In this document: one piece after another, positions 16,077-24,998 of the stretch
Numbering within the stretch: position 1 is the stretch's first letter
Layout of the letters: every line of letters starts with the position of its first letter
Assembly (NCBI RefSeq): GCF_024347615.1
Contig: NZ_AP025509.1
Span: 186,001-250,000 of the forward strand
DNA from: Vibrio splendidus
GTDB taxonomy: Bacteria > Pseudomonadota > Gammaproteobacteria > Enterobacterales > Vibrionaceae
Length of the DNA: 64,000 bases
Reading direction: 5' to 3'
The notes under the pieces: generated by a model
Database searches by the model: none
The model's input: only the letters and a program-made list of their open reading frames with translations
What the model was told of the DNA's origin: nothing
Made by a program: the position numbers and the translations under genes

Positions 16077-17708
16077 ATGTTTTTTGAAAAAAGTATATTT
16101 ATAATCGATGATTCTCAGGTTTTCGTTTCATTGTTAAAAAGTATGTTAATAAGATTTGGTTTTAAAAACGAAAATATTGATAGTACGACAGAAAGCGAAA
16201 AGGCTCTTAGAATACTAAAAAATAACAGCTTTGACATTGTTTTTTGCGACTACAATATGAATCATCATATTGACGGGGCATTGATACTCGATGAAATAAA
16301 AACAAAAAAATTACTTAAGAATAGTTCAGTATTCATATGCCTAACTGGTGATAATAGCTTGAGTGTAATAACTTATTTTATCGAACTAGAACCAGATGAC
16401 TATCTAATAAAACCATTTAAAGCTAACGATCTTATTGATAGGCTGAAAAAAGTAATGAATAGGAAAGAAGTTTTACATCCTCTAATTAGTTTAGTCGACA
16501 ATAAAAAATTTTCATCTGCAATATCTCTATGTGAAGAGTTTAAGTTTGACAACCCTCAATACATACCTTATATACTTAGGATTGAGGCTGATTGTCATTT
16601 GAAATTAAATGAGATTGAGTCAGCAAAGAGAATATATCTTGAGGCGAGTAAGAGCTCTGATTCTCTGTGGCCAGAAATTGGTTATGGAAACACCCTGAGG
16701 ATTGAAGGAGAATATGAGAAAGCGAAAGACATATTTAAGGGAATATTAAAGTTAAAACCAACGCATCCGATTGCAAGAAAAAATCTAGCAATGTGTATGC
16801 TTGCTTCAAATGATATCTTAGGAGCTTTATCTGAGTTTAGTTTTCTAAAAAAAATAAATCCAGCTAATCCACAACGAGATTTGGTTTTAGCAAACTTATT
16901 GTTTTCAACTGGCCATTTTAACGCATCAACTCAAAGTTATCAGAGATACTCAGAGAAAGTTGAAGGTACCAGTAAGTTCGACCCCAAATTAGTATGTATA
17001 GCGATATTAACAAAATTGCTTATCTTTATTGAAGATAAAGATAAGATGTTAATTGATGATATAAGAAATGATCTATTTCATTCTCGAGAGTTATACATTA
17101 ATTATTATCAAGACGATGTAGAGTATGGGATAGCGTTAAATTCACTAGCATCAATACTGCTTTGTTGTGAGAATAAATTTCATGATGCATATCTAATTTC
17201 AATAAATGTAGGAACGGAGAAAATTAAGTATAGTAACTTCTATACAACAATAGTAGTTTCTCAAATGTATGCACTTTGCGGGTTAGTAAATAACTATAAA
17301 GAAACGATGAATTTAGCAAAAATATTAGTTGGAGATGAGAAAGATGAATCAATAATGCTTAGTAAGTTGGAGTTATACCAAGGAGTTACTCGAGAAGTTA
17401 AATCTCGAATGTCAACCTTGCATAACAATAAGCTCAATGCGTTAAAACTGCGAGAAGAAAAAAAACCCAAAGCTGCATTTCATCTAGCTTATGAAGCTTA
17501 TAAAATAGCTGCATTTAACAGTGATATTTGTCTACTTTTATTAGAACTGGCGGCCCTATCAACCCCAGTTAGCATGACAAGAAATGAAATTAAAAACTTG
17601 ATCAAATCTTGTTTCTGGACAACTACGCATGATAAAAAATTATCTGAAAAAAATAAAGAACTAGCTAGGAGGTTTTATCAAACCCTACGTATAAAGCTAG
17701 AAATATAA
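16077..17708 (+). CDS. Response-regulator receiver protein with TPR region, VieB-like (copy 2)
   Basis: 543 residues. Receiver domain (residues 1-120) with IIDDS, phospho-acceptor Asp58 in VFCDYNM, Thr in CLTGD and Lys in YLIKPF, then a long helical TPR-type region with no output domain. Order, length and local phrases (CDYN, ...SLCEEFKFDNPQY, NPQRDLVLANLL) match the protein at 3783, so the two are paralogues, clearly diverged. It follows the hemerythrin gene by 55 bases in the same direction. There is no second VieS- or VieA-like gene here, so its partner may be the kinase at 6683-9924 or another kinase elsewhere. Very AT-rich compared with tdh. Confidence 0.8.
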   Translation: MFFEKSIFIIDDSQVFVSLLKSMLIRFGFKNENIDSTTESEKALRILKNNSFDIVFCDYNMNHHIDGALILDEIKTKKLLKNSSVFICLTGDNSLSVITYFIELEPDDYLIKPFKANDLIDRLKKVMNRKEVLHPLISLVDNKKFSSAISLCEEFKFDNPQYIPYILRIEADCHLKLNEIESAKRIYLEASKSSDSLWPEIGYGNTLRIEGEYEKAKDIFKGILKLKPTHPIARKNLAMCMLASNDILGALSEFSFLKKINPANPQRDLVLANLLFSTGHFNASTQSYQRYSEKVEGTSKFDPKLVCIAILTKLLIFIEDKDKMLIDDIRNDLFHSRELYINYYQDDVEYGIALNSLASILLCCENKFHDAYLISINVGTEKIKYSNFYTTIVVSQMYALCGLVNNYKETMNLAKILVGDEKDESIMLSKLELYQGVTREVKSRMSTLHNNKLNALKLREEKKPKAAFHLAYEAYKIAAFNSDICLLLLELAALSTPVSMTRNEIKNLIKSCFWTTTHDKKLSEKNKELARRFYQTLRIKLEI

Positions 17709-17898
17709 AATGATGTTTAAGTAAAAGTCATATCTTAATTTACCATTACCTCGTGCTTAAGTACGTTGATGATGTGTTGATTGGCCAAATAACTTAGATT
17801 TTAAATTAACACGAAAATACTTATTGTTAACCCGGTTTTTATTTTTTTCAGAAAATGTGTCGTGACCCTATCACCATTAGTAATTCTTCTTGTATATG

Positions 17899-18033
17899 AT
17901 GGCTTCACTAATCCAGTCTGGCCTAGATCTAACACCAATCATTACTCACCACTACAAAGTAGACGACTTCCAAAAAGGCTTCGACATGATGCGCTCTGGT
18001 ATGTCTGGTAAAGTAATCCTAGATTGGGAATAA
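17899..18033 (+). pseudogene. Remnant of tdh 3' end (last 44 codons)
   Basis: Translation from 17899 gives 44 residues ending in KVILDWE and TAA; 41 of 44 match the end of Tdh encoded at 12514-12648, while roughly 29 of 135 bases differ, mostly at synonymous positions. Homology begins abruptly at the ATGGCTTC sequence, with unrelated DNA upstream. A 20-base block is identical (12535-12554 and 17920-17939). A hairpin terminator follows, as after the full gene. This is a displaced gene end, best explained by insertion of the 12.7-17.9 kb segment, or import of a tdh allele together with it. No integrase is present. Confidence 0.85.
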
Positions 18034-18069
18034 GCAAATAGGGGAAACCCTGAGTTATTTCCAAAATCT

Positions 18070-18099
18070 AAATGCCTCAAAGAAATTTGGGGCATTTTT
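18070..18099 (+). terminator. Terminator downstream of the tdh remnant
   Basis: Twelve-base arms AAATGCCTCAAA and TTTGGGGCATTT (one G-T pair), GAAA loop, then T residues. Probably the original terminator of the displaced tdh end. Confidence 0.8.
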
Positions 18100-18225
18100 G
18101 TATCTAAATTCTACTTACGATCAACTCACCTCTCTGTCACTTAATGGCCATTTTGCTGCGCAGTAATCTCTAAAATACTCAATAAGCAGTTTCACCTTAT
18201 TGTTTTACTATTGAAGAGAGGGCTC

Positions 18226-19086
18226 ATGGCTTGTAAACCACTTGCACTGATAATAACTGGAATATTATTAACGCCGAATTTTGCTAGCGCTGATGTCGAT
18301 ATTTCGAAAGCCGAAAACGATCAAGCAGCAGAGCAGGCAGCAAAGGAACTTGCAAACCCAAACACAGCTTACGCTAGCCTCAATTTAAAACTCCAGTATT
18401 CAGGTGGATACGATGGTGGAGGAGATACTTTCGCAACCGTATTACAGCCGACACTGCCTTTTCCTATGGATAATGGAGATAAAGTAATCTTCCGTCCGGC
18501 TATCTCTTATGTACAGAACGATTTCCATGTGGATACACCAGCAAGCTCGCGGCATATGGATCAGTCTGGCATTACAGACATCTCATTTGATTTAGCTTAT
18601 GCGCCTAAAATGGAGGGCGGTACTATTGTCGCTTTCGGTCTCTTTGCTTCTTTGCCGACGGGCAGCAGTGACTTAACGGCGGATCAATTTGCTGTCGGGC
18701 CTGAGTTTATGGTCGGGAAGGCGAGTAGTGAACGAGTTGTCGGTATGTTCCCCAACCACTTGTATGGCGTTTCTGGAGACGGAGCCAGCCATTCTGATAC
18801 TCGAATCAACAAGACATCAACACAAGTGTTTTGGGTAGAGATATTAGGTGGTGGTTGGACGGTTGGCTCTGCACCGACATTCTCATATGACTGGAATGAA
18901 GATCAGGCAGAAGTTCCACTAAATATAAGTGTCACTAAAACAACGGTGTTGAATGGACGTCCTTGGAAGTTCGGCATTGAAGCGAACTATTATATTGAGA
19001 AAGATGAAAAGACACGTCCGGATTTTATGTTGAGCTTTAATATCAGTCCTGTAGTGGAAAATAAGCTGGCGTCTTTGATTGATTAA
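18226..19086 (+). CDS. Putative outer-membrane protein (phenol-degradation MetA-pathway-like transporter family)
   Basis: 286 residues with a clear signal peptide (PLALIITGILLTPNFASA). The mature part alternates short beta strands rich in aromatic and polar residues, with loops such as SGGYDGGGDTF and PTGSSDLTADQFAVGP. This matches the group often annotated as transporter or MetA-pathway of phenol degradation; no substrate is established. The frame can start at TTG 18211, but ATG 18226 has AAGAGAGGG directly before it. A small dyad terminator follows which also serves the convergent DUF819 gene. Confidence 0.6.
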   Translation: MACKPLALIITGILLTPNFASADVDISKAENDQAAEQAAKELANPNTAYASLNLKLQYSGGYDGGGDTFATVLQPTLPFPMDNGDKVIFRPAISYVQNDFHVDTPASSRHMDQSGITDISFDLAYAPKMEGGTIVAFGLFASLPTGSSDLTADQFAVGPEFMVGKASSERVVGMFPNHLYGVSGDGASHSDTRINKTSTQVFWVEILGGGWTVGSAPTFSYDWNEDQAEVPLNISVTKTTVLNGRPWKFGIEANYYIEKDEKTRPDFMLSFNISPVVENKLASLID

Positions 19087-19111
19087 TCTAAGAGTTGAAG
19101 AGTAGAAACGA

Positions 19112-19143
19112 AAAAGGCTGAACGATCATCGTTCAGCCTTTTG
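19112..19143. terminator. Bidirectional terminator
   Basis: Arms AAAAGGCTGAACG and CGTTCAGCCTTTT with a short loop, A run on the left and T run on the right, placed between two convergent genes; it can end both transcripts. Confidence 0.85.
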
Positions 19144-19167
19144 TGTTACTGCATTGAAGCGCTTCGA

Positions 19168-20391
19168 TTAACCAGCAGCAACCTGCATGATAAGGCCACA
19201 GATGTAAGCGCCGTATGTGCCTAGAGCGTAACCAAGTACCGCCATTAGGATACCTACCGGAGCTAATGCTGGGTGGAATGCTGCAGCTACGATTGGAGCT
19301 GATGCTGCGCCGCCAACGTTAGCTTGGCTACCGACAGCCATGAAGAACAGTGGTGCGCGGATAAGCTTCGCCATCACAATCATCAGAAGGGCATGAATAG
19401 TTAACCATGTAATACCAATGAAGAAGTAACCTGGGTTGTCTAAGATAGCCGTCACATCCATTTGCATACCGATAGTAGCAACTAGGATGTAGATGAACGC
19501 TGAACCAACTTTAGACGCGCCGCTGTGCTCAAGGCTGCGTGTAGATTTGAAGCATGAAGCGATCAGCGCGAACGTTGTTACCATTACGATCAGCCAGAAG
19601 AAGCCGGATGTTAGGCTATATTTCGCAAGTTCCGGCGCATTGGTTGAGATCCAAGGTGCAATCATGTCACTGAATAAGTGAGCCAAACCTGTTAAACCGA
19701 AGGCAATTGCCGTGATCTTCATGAGATCGGTTGTAGTTGTTGGGCGAGCGTTCTCTTCTTGGTATTTAGAAACCGTCTCTTTTAGCTCTTCGATAGATGA
19801 TGTGTCTGCTTTTAACCATGCATCAATCTTCTTCTGGCGACCTGCCATGATAAGTAACACGGCCATCCAAATGTTCGCACAGATAACATCAACCGTAATC
19901 ATTGCAGAGAAGAGTTGATCATCAACCTCGAACACTTCTTTCATTGCTGCTTGGTTTGCACCGCCGCCAATCCAAGAACCTGCCACAGTTGTAAGGCCAC
20001 GCCATACATCGCCAGATACAAGATCAGGATTAACTTGGTCGATGATTAGAATCGCTAAAGGCCCGCCAATGATAATGCCGACAGTACCAGTTAGGAACAT
20101 GATGACGGCTTTAGAACCAAGGCCAAATATTTTACGAAGGTCTGCTGAGATGATCAGAAGAACGAGTGCACTCGGTAATAGGTAACGACTGGCAACAAAG
20201 TACAGCTTTGAGTTTGATGCGTCGATGATGCCGAAACTGTTCAATAGAGAAGGAACAAAGTAACAGAGCAATAGACCCGGAACGAACGAGTAGAATTTTT
20301 TCAGTGCGCTATTTTGGCTACTTTCCGTGATAAAAACACCGCCAAGAATAACAGCTAACATGCCCATTATTACAGCATCATTAGTAATCAT
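19168..20391 (-). CDS. DUF819-family integral membrane protein (YjcL-like carrier)
   Basis: 407 residues with ten to eleven hydrophobic segments. Recognisable DUF819 features: the motif region GSWIGGGANQAAMKE around residue 140 and the repeat-like GSQANVGGAASAPIVA near residue 365, two inverted halves as in secondary carriers. It is an inner-membrane protein of unknown substrate. Strong AAAGGAG ribosome binding site. A 19-base perfect dyad lies about 75 bases upstream of the start, suggesting a dedicated regulator. It stands alone between two terminators or gaps. Confidence 0.8.
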   Translation of the reverse strand: MITNDAVIMGMLAVILGGVFITESSQNSALKKFYSFVPGLLLCYFVPSLLNSFGIIDASNSKLYFVASRYLLPSALVLLIISADLRKIFGLGSKAVIMFLTGTVGIIIGGPLAILIIDQVNPDLVSGDVWRGLTTVAGSWIGGGANQAAMKEVFEVDDQLFSAMITVDVICANIWMAVLLIMAGRQKKIDAWLKADTSSIEELKETVSKYQEENARPTTTTDLMKITAIAFGLTGLAHLFSDMIAPWISTNAPELAKYSLTSGFFWLIVMVTTFALIASCFKSTRSLEHSGASKVGSAFIYILVATIGMQMDVTAILDNPGYFFIGITWLTIHALLMIVMAKLIRAPLFFMAVGSQANVGGAASAPIVAAAFHPALAPVGILMAVLGYALGTYGAYICGLIMQVAAG

Positions 20392-20463
20392 TATTATATC
20401 TCCTTTAAGGTGAGCGCAAAGGTCTCACTTTTTGAATTGCAGGACTATACCGACAACCGCCAT

Positions 20464-20482
20464 TCGTTACAAATTGTAACGA
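20464..20482. promoter_or_regulatory. 19-bp perfect dyad upstream of the DUF819 gene
   Basis: Arms TCGTTACAA and TTGTAACGA with a single central A, 73 bases before the start codon on the side where the promoter must be. Looks like an operator; the regulator is unknown. The rest of the gap 20392-20932 has no supported gene, and a 74-codon frame at 20555 is not credible. Confidence 0.45.
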
Positions 20483-20860
20483 TAGACATACTTTGAAATG
20501 TTTATGTTAATTTTGATGGTTTGAATTTGTGAATGTCGTGCGTTATTTATTTGATTGATGAATGGGTTTGTTGGGGCTTTTGCGGCGGATTTAGATATAT
20601 GCAATGTAATTCAAGCCTTAGAGAGTGGTCGCTATGATTTGGGTGGATGTTTGAATGGCAGGAATGAGTGCATATATAGCCATGTTTATGGTGTGGTTTA
20701 TGCAGGGTTGGAATGTTTCAATAATGTAAAAATTGAATCCACTTTTGCTATGTGGTCAGAAATTAAAAATTTTAGCTAGATCACACAAATATCTCGGATT
20801 ATGAGTTTCAGCACCTGATACTTATGTTCATTTGACGTTTTGTAGGGGTTAAATGAAAGA

Positions 20861-20885
20861 AAAAGCGGCTTAAATAGCCGCTTTT
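20861..20885 (-). terminator. Terminator after the Kef operon
   Basis: Arms AAAAGCGGCT and AGCCGCTTTT, five-base loop TAAAT, T run on the minus strand. Lies 48 bases beyond the Kef stop. Confidence 0.85.
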
Positions 20886-20932
20886 GATGGTTGCATTGCA
20901 TGGTCATCTAGAGCTGTAGCTTAGACTTCTGC

Positions 20933-22858
20933 TTAAGACTCTTCTTCCTCAAAGCCATCTGCATAACCTTTTGGTGGTGGTGTCCAACCACGTTCAGATC
21001 GAGAGTGTTTGTCTGAACGGTCTTTCTTCATGTCTTCTTTCATCGCATCTTCAAGGTGAATGAAGATTTGTCGGTAGTTGTTGTCGTAGCGTGGATTTTC
21101 TTCAGCCTCAGACCAAGCTTGGTAAAGCTTTTCAGACTTACGGCTCTCTACGCGTTGATACGTCGATTTTTGCTGTTCGACGAAGAATGGATGATGACCC
21201 AAAGAGCGCAAGGCTTGTGCGCCCATTTCAAGAGCAGAATGGTAGGTCTCTGATTCCACAAAGTCTGCACCTGCTTCTCGTAAGCGATAACTATGACCAC
21301 GGTCGAATGCGCGGGCTAAGATTTTCACTTTAGGGTAGGTGTGTTTAACGTACTTCACTAACTCAACGCTTGAGTCTTGGTTATCGATTGCTACTACTAG
21401 CATTGTCGCTTCTTCGATTCCGGCGGTATGCAACAAGTCGTGACGAGTCGCATCACCAAAGTAAGATTTGATATTGATAGAACGCAGTAAGTCTACTTGG
21501 TTCGCTTGGTGATCCAGAACCACCGTATTGACATCGTTCGACACCAACAAGCGGTTAACGATTTGACCGAATCGACCAATGCCCGCAATGATAACGGTGC
21601 CTTTCTCTTCAATAGTATCTTCTTCGCGGTCGTTAGATTTTTGTTCGTAACGAGGCAGAATCACTTTATCAAATAGAATGAATAACCCTGGTGTTAGGAA
21701 CATTGAAAGTGCCACAACCAGAGACAATGTTTGGACGATGCCAGCAGGTAACACGTGGTTTTGAGCCGAGAAGCTCAATAGTACAAATCCAAACTCACCG
21801 GCTTGCGCCAAGCTCAATGTAAACAGCCAACGGTCACTGTTTTTGATTTTGAAGATCAATGCCAACGTAAATAGCACTAAGGCTTTAAGAAGCATGACGC
21901 CAAGGGTGAGGCCAATGATCAAACCAAAGTCGTTGAATAGAACATCAAAGTTGATGCCCGCACCGACGGTAATAAAGAACAAGCCAAGTAACAGTCCCTT
22001 AAACGGGTCGATATTAGACTCAAGTTCGTGGCGGAATTCACTGTTCGCTAATACCACACCTGCAAGGAAAGTGCCCAAAGCCGGTGATAGGCCGACTAGG
22101 CTCATTAATGCAGCAATACCAATCACCAACATCAGTGCGGTTGCAGTAAAGATTTCACGCAGACCTGAGCTTGCTACAAAGCGGAACAGTGGACGACTCA
22201 AGAAGTGTCCGCCGACCACAACAATCGCAATAGATGCAGTGATCACAAGGCCATAAGCCCAGCCGGGTAGGCCAGCAACAAGACTCAACTCTTCATGGTG
22301 ATCAGAAGCCGAAGCGACTGCGCTTTGTGCAGCTTCGATTAATTCTGGCAACGCCAATAGAGGGATAAACGCCAACATAGGGATGACGGCTATATCTTGG
22401 AACAGTAGGACTGAGAAAGCGTTCTTGCCCCCTTCAGTTTTGGACAACCCTTTTTCATTGAATGTTTGTAGAACAATCGCGGTTGATGACAGTGCGAAGA
22501 TCAAACCGATGGTGAGTGCTATCGTCCAAGGCTGCCCGAAGAATAGGGCAATACCCATAACAATCGCGGTAGTGCCGCCAACTTGCAGGCCACCCAGTCC
22601 CATAAGACGGTTTCTCATTGCCCAAAGCATCTTAGGCTCAAGTTCAAGCCCGACTAAGAACAGCATCATCACTACGCCGAATTCGGCAAAGTGTTGAATG
22701 GTTGTCGTCTCTTCGCCAACCAAACCGATAATTGGGCCAATCACAACACCTGCAATCAGGTAACCAAGCACAGATCCGAGACCAAGCCTTTTGGCGATAG
22801 GAACCGCGATGACTGCGGCAAGCAAATAGATAAATGCTTGTAGAAAATATCCTGTCAT
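20933..22858 (-). CDS. kefB: Glutathione-regulated K+/H+ antiporter, KefB/KefC type
   Basis: 641 residues. Residues 1-385: CPA2 monovalent cation/proton antiporter domain with about 12 to 13 membrane helices. Residues about 405-530: RCK_N Rossmann domain, starting IIAGIGRFGQIVNRLL, which binds nucleotide and glutathione in Kef proteins. A charged cytoplasmic tail of about 100 residues follows (ending YADGFEEEES). It releases potassium and acidifies the cytoplasm during electrophile stress. The ancillary flavoprotein gene lies three bases upstream, as in kefG-kefB of E. coli. KefB versus KefC cannot be settled from sequence alone; the gene order and partner favour KefB. Confidence 0.85.
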   Translation of the reverse strand: MTGYFLQAFIYLLAAVIAVPIAKRLGLGSVLGYLIAGVVIGPIIGLVGEETTTIQHFAEFGVVMMLFLVGLELEPKMLWAMRNRLMGLGGLQVGGTTAIVMGIALFFGQPWTIALTIGLIFALSSTAIVLQTFNEKGLSKTEGGKNAFSVLLFQDIAVIPMLAFIPLLALPELIEAAQSAVASASDHHEELSLVAGLPGWAYGLVITASIAIVVVGGHFLSRPLFRFVASSGLREIFTATALMLVIGIAALMSLVGLSPALGTFLAGVVLANSEFRHELESNIDPFKGLLLGLFFITVGAGINFDVLFNDFGLIIGLTLGVMLLKALVLFTLALIFKIKNSDRWLFTLSLAQAGEFGFVLLSFSAQNHVLPAGIVQTLSLVVALSMFLTPGLFILFDKVILPRYEQKSNDREEDTIEEKGTVIIAGIGRFGQIVNRLLVSNDVNTVVLDHQANQVDLLRSINIKSYFGDATRHDLLHTAGIEEATMLVVAIDNQDSSVELVKYVKHTYPKVKILARAFDRGHSYRLREAGADFVESETYHSALEMGAQALRSLGHHPFFVEQQKSTYQRVESRKSEKLYQAWSEAEENPRYDNNYRQIFIHLEDAMKEDMKKDRSDKHSRSERGWTPPPKGYADGFEEEES

Positions 22859-22861
22859 GAT

Positions 22862-23476
22862 TTAACCTCTGCTCATCAGTTCATCAACGTAATGGTTTAG
22901 CTTTTCAGCCTTGCTTGCCTTTTTAAGGTCGACTTCGCCCGCAACAAAAGCCTCTAAAAGTGTTTTATAGCTGTTTACGTGATCTTGAATTCGGCCTTCT
23001 TCCAACGCAGTACGTGAACCAAATAAAGCCAATGGGGCCAAGTAGTTCATGCCGCACAAAGATGCTGTTTGTTCGATTGGGTGAAGCAGTTCACGTATGG
23101 TGAAGTGGTTATAACCGTCTGTCTGATAAGCATCTTTCTTACCACCAGCGGTGATACTGCATAACAAGCTTTTACCTTGCAGTTCATTACCGTCGGTGCC
23201 ATAAGCAAAGCCATATTCGAGAACAAGGTCTTGCCATTCTTTAAGAATCGCGGGGGTTGAGTACCAATATAGTGGGAATTGAAAAATGATGATGTCATGG
23301 TCCAACAGGCGTTTCTGTTCACGGTCGATATTGATCTTGAAGGTTGGGTACTCAGCATAGAGGTCGACACAGGTAACCCCGTTAATGCGTTTGGCTTGTT
23401 CAAATAAGGGTTTGTTAGCTTCAGAGCGATGCTGAGAAGGGTGGGCGAATAGTACCAAGACTCGATTTTTCGACAT
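22862..23476 (-). CDS. kefG: Kef ancillary quinone oxidoreductase (KefG/KefF-like)
   Basis: 204 residues with a flavodoxin-like fold: VLVLFAHPSQHRSEANKPL at the start, the FMN-loop region FQFPLYWYSTPAILKEWQDL and SITAGGKKDAY. These NAD(P)H-quinone reductases bind the Kef antiporter and activate it. The long frame starts at 23530; ATG 23476 (MSKNRVLVLF) fits the family start and has AAAGAGGGC upstream. It forms an operon with the antiporter, with three bases between stop and start. The protein is somewhat longer than E. coli KefG. Confidence 0.82.
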   Translation of the reverse strand: MSKNRVLVLFAHPSQHRSEANKPLFEQAKRINGVTCVDLYAEYPTFKINIDREQKRLLDHDIIIFQFPLYWYSTPAILKEWQDLVLEYGFAYGTDGNELQGKSLLCSITAGGKKDAYQTDGYNHFTIRELLHPIEQTASLCGMNYLAPLALFGSRTALEEGRIQDHVNSYKTLLEAFVAGEVDLKKASKAEKLNHYVDELMSRG

Positions 23477-23779
23477 ATAGCCCTCTTTGTCCATTAACGA
23501 ATAATATTTATTGGAATTATAGATATACAATAATAGAAGAATGGTTGAACAACAACGAATTAGCCCATACTTATCTATTTAGATGCGTGTGTTTTTAGGT
23601 ACTTAATTATATAAAACATCCGTCAATTTGAGTATTTCCGGCACAAGCCGCCGATGACTGAGTAAAACTAATTATTCACGAATAGTAAAAGCGAATATGG
23701 GCATTTTATGTCACCGTTGGTGGGTAACGTAAATAATCCAATAACCCTACATAGAACGATAATGAATAAAGGAAAAACT

Positions 23780-24856
23780 ATGAGCATGGACTTGCGTCAA
23801 CAATGTGATTTGTTGCTTTCCGGTCACCTAGAACCGACTCCAGCACAAACATTCGCTCAGATGGCTGAATGGTGTGAGAGACACAATGTGAGCCATGATA
23901 GCTACGGCGATGGTGAGTTTATCGAGAGCTTCGAAAACAAAGTCGCGGAACTGCTAGGTTATGAAGCGGCTGTATTTGTGATTACCGGCACCATGAATCA
24001 ACCCACAGCATTAGAAATTGCGTGCCAAGAGAAAAGAAACCCTGTAGTGGCGATGCATGAATCGAGTCATATTATGCGTCATGAACGCCAAGGGTATCAG
24101 CTCCAAAACCGCTTCAACGTACTTCCAGTCGGCAACGTATTTCGCACTTGGAATGTTGATGACTTAAAGGCGTGGCCTGATGAGATTGCAGCCGCTCTAT
24201 ATGAATTACCCATGCGTGAAATCGGCGGCCAATTACCAGAATGGGATGAGCTTGAAGCGATCAAGCAGTACTGCAAAGAACAATCAATTCACCTTCATAT
24301 GGATGGTGCGCGTTTGTGGGAATGCGGCGCGTATTACCAAAAACCATACAGCGAAATTGCCAAGGCTTTTGATAGTGCCTATGTTTCGCTTTATAAGGGG
24401 CTGAACGGTCTCGGTGGTTCACTGTTACTGGGTGATAAAGCCTTTGTGGCGAAAGCATCTGCGTGGATGAAGCGTCAAGGCGGCAATGTTTATCACCGAA
24501 CGCCTTATGTGGTTTCAGCGGCAATGCAGTTTGATGAGCGATTAGAGTTGATGCCATCACTGTTTGAGCGAACAAAACAGATCTACCAAATCTTACTCGA
24601 TTATCCTCAGTTCACGGTTAACCCGCAGCAACCGCAGGTCAACATGCTTCATCTTTATTTACCTGTGAGTTACGAAGACGGCATTATTGTGAGAGATAAC
24701 ATAGCGAAGAAACACAAGATTTGGATAGGAAACCCAGCGATCAGTGAGTTGCCAAACCAATGTAAGATTGAATGGTATGTAGGGGATAACCTACTAAATT
24801 TGCCTGATCATGAGCTGATAGACATTCTAGATTTTATTAGCGAAGAGCTGATTTGA
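23780..24856 (+). CDS. Beta-eliminating lyase, low-specificity threonine aldolase family
   Basis: 358 residues, fold-type I pyridoxal-phosphate enzyme. The cofactor lysine is in SLYKGLNGLGG (residue about 205), the cofactor-binding Asp is in LHMDGARLWE and a substrate-binding stretch is GDGEFIESFENKVAELLG. Family members cleave threonine or related beta-hydroxy amino acids to glycine and an aldehyde; the true substrate here is not certain. The frame extends upstream to 23708, but ATG 23780 has AAAGGA six bases before it. The 3' end is involved in a 20-bp tandem repeat that continues past the stop. Confidence 0.8.
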   Translation: MSMDLRQQCDLLLSGHLEPTPAQTFAQMAEWCERHNVSHDSYGDGEFIESFENKVAELLGYEAAVFVITGTMNQPTALEIACQEKRNPVVAMHESSHIMRHERQGYQLQNRFNVLPVGNVFRTWNVDDLKAWPDEIAAALYELPMREIGGQLPEWDELEAIKQYCKEQSIHLHMDGARLWECGAYYQKPYSEIAKAFDSAYVSLYKGLNGLGGSLLLGDKAFVAKASAWMKRQGGNVYHRTPYVVSAAMQFDERLELMPSLFERTKQIYQILLDYPQFTVNPQQPQVNMLHLYLPVSYEDGIIVRDNIAKKHKIWIGNPAISELPNQCKIEWYVGDNLLNLPDHELIDILDFISEELI

Positions 24857-24916
24857 TTAACGAAGAGCTGATTTGATCACGGAAGAGTTGAGTTGATTAC
24901 AGAAGAGCTGGCTGAA
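24841..24916 (+). repeat. 20-bp tandem repeat spanning the lyase stop codon
   Basis: Units at 24841, 24861 and 24881, plus a partial one at 24901, all of the form NGAAGAGCTGATTTGATTAN with few changes. The first unit encodes the last residues EELI and contains the stop TGA. Period is exactly 20. Confidence 0.85.
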
Positions 24917-24998
24917 GAAGAACTGATCTAATTGGAACTGAAATGGATACAGGAAAGGGTTCTTATATCCATTTATATAGCTAGGATGTCCGGCTCTG

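Noticed and set aside
12649..17898. Integrative element with its own integrase
   Set aside because: The displaced tdh end suggests insertion, but no integrase, transposase or clear attachment repeat beyond the tdh homology was found, so no mobile element type is claimed.
20555..20779. 74-codon frame between the DUF819 and Kef genes
   Set aside because: No ribosome binding site, no recognisable sequence, many Cys; not credible.
21843..22256. 137-codon frame opposite the Kef antiporter
   Set aside because: Antisense shadow of membrane-helix codons; Pro-, Thr- and Arg-rich, typical of reverse-complement translation.
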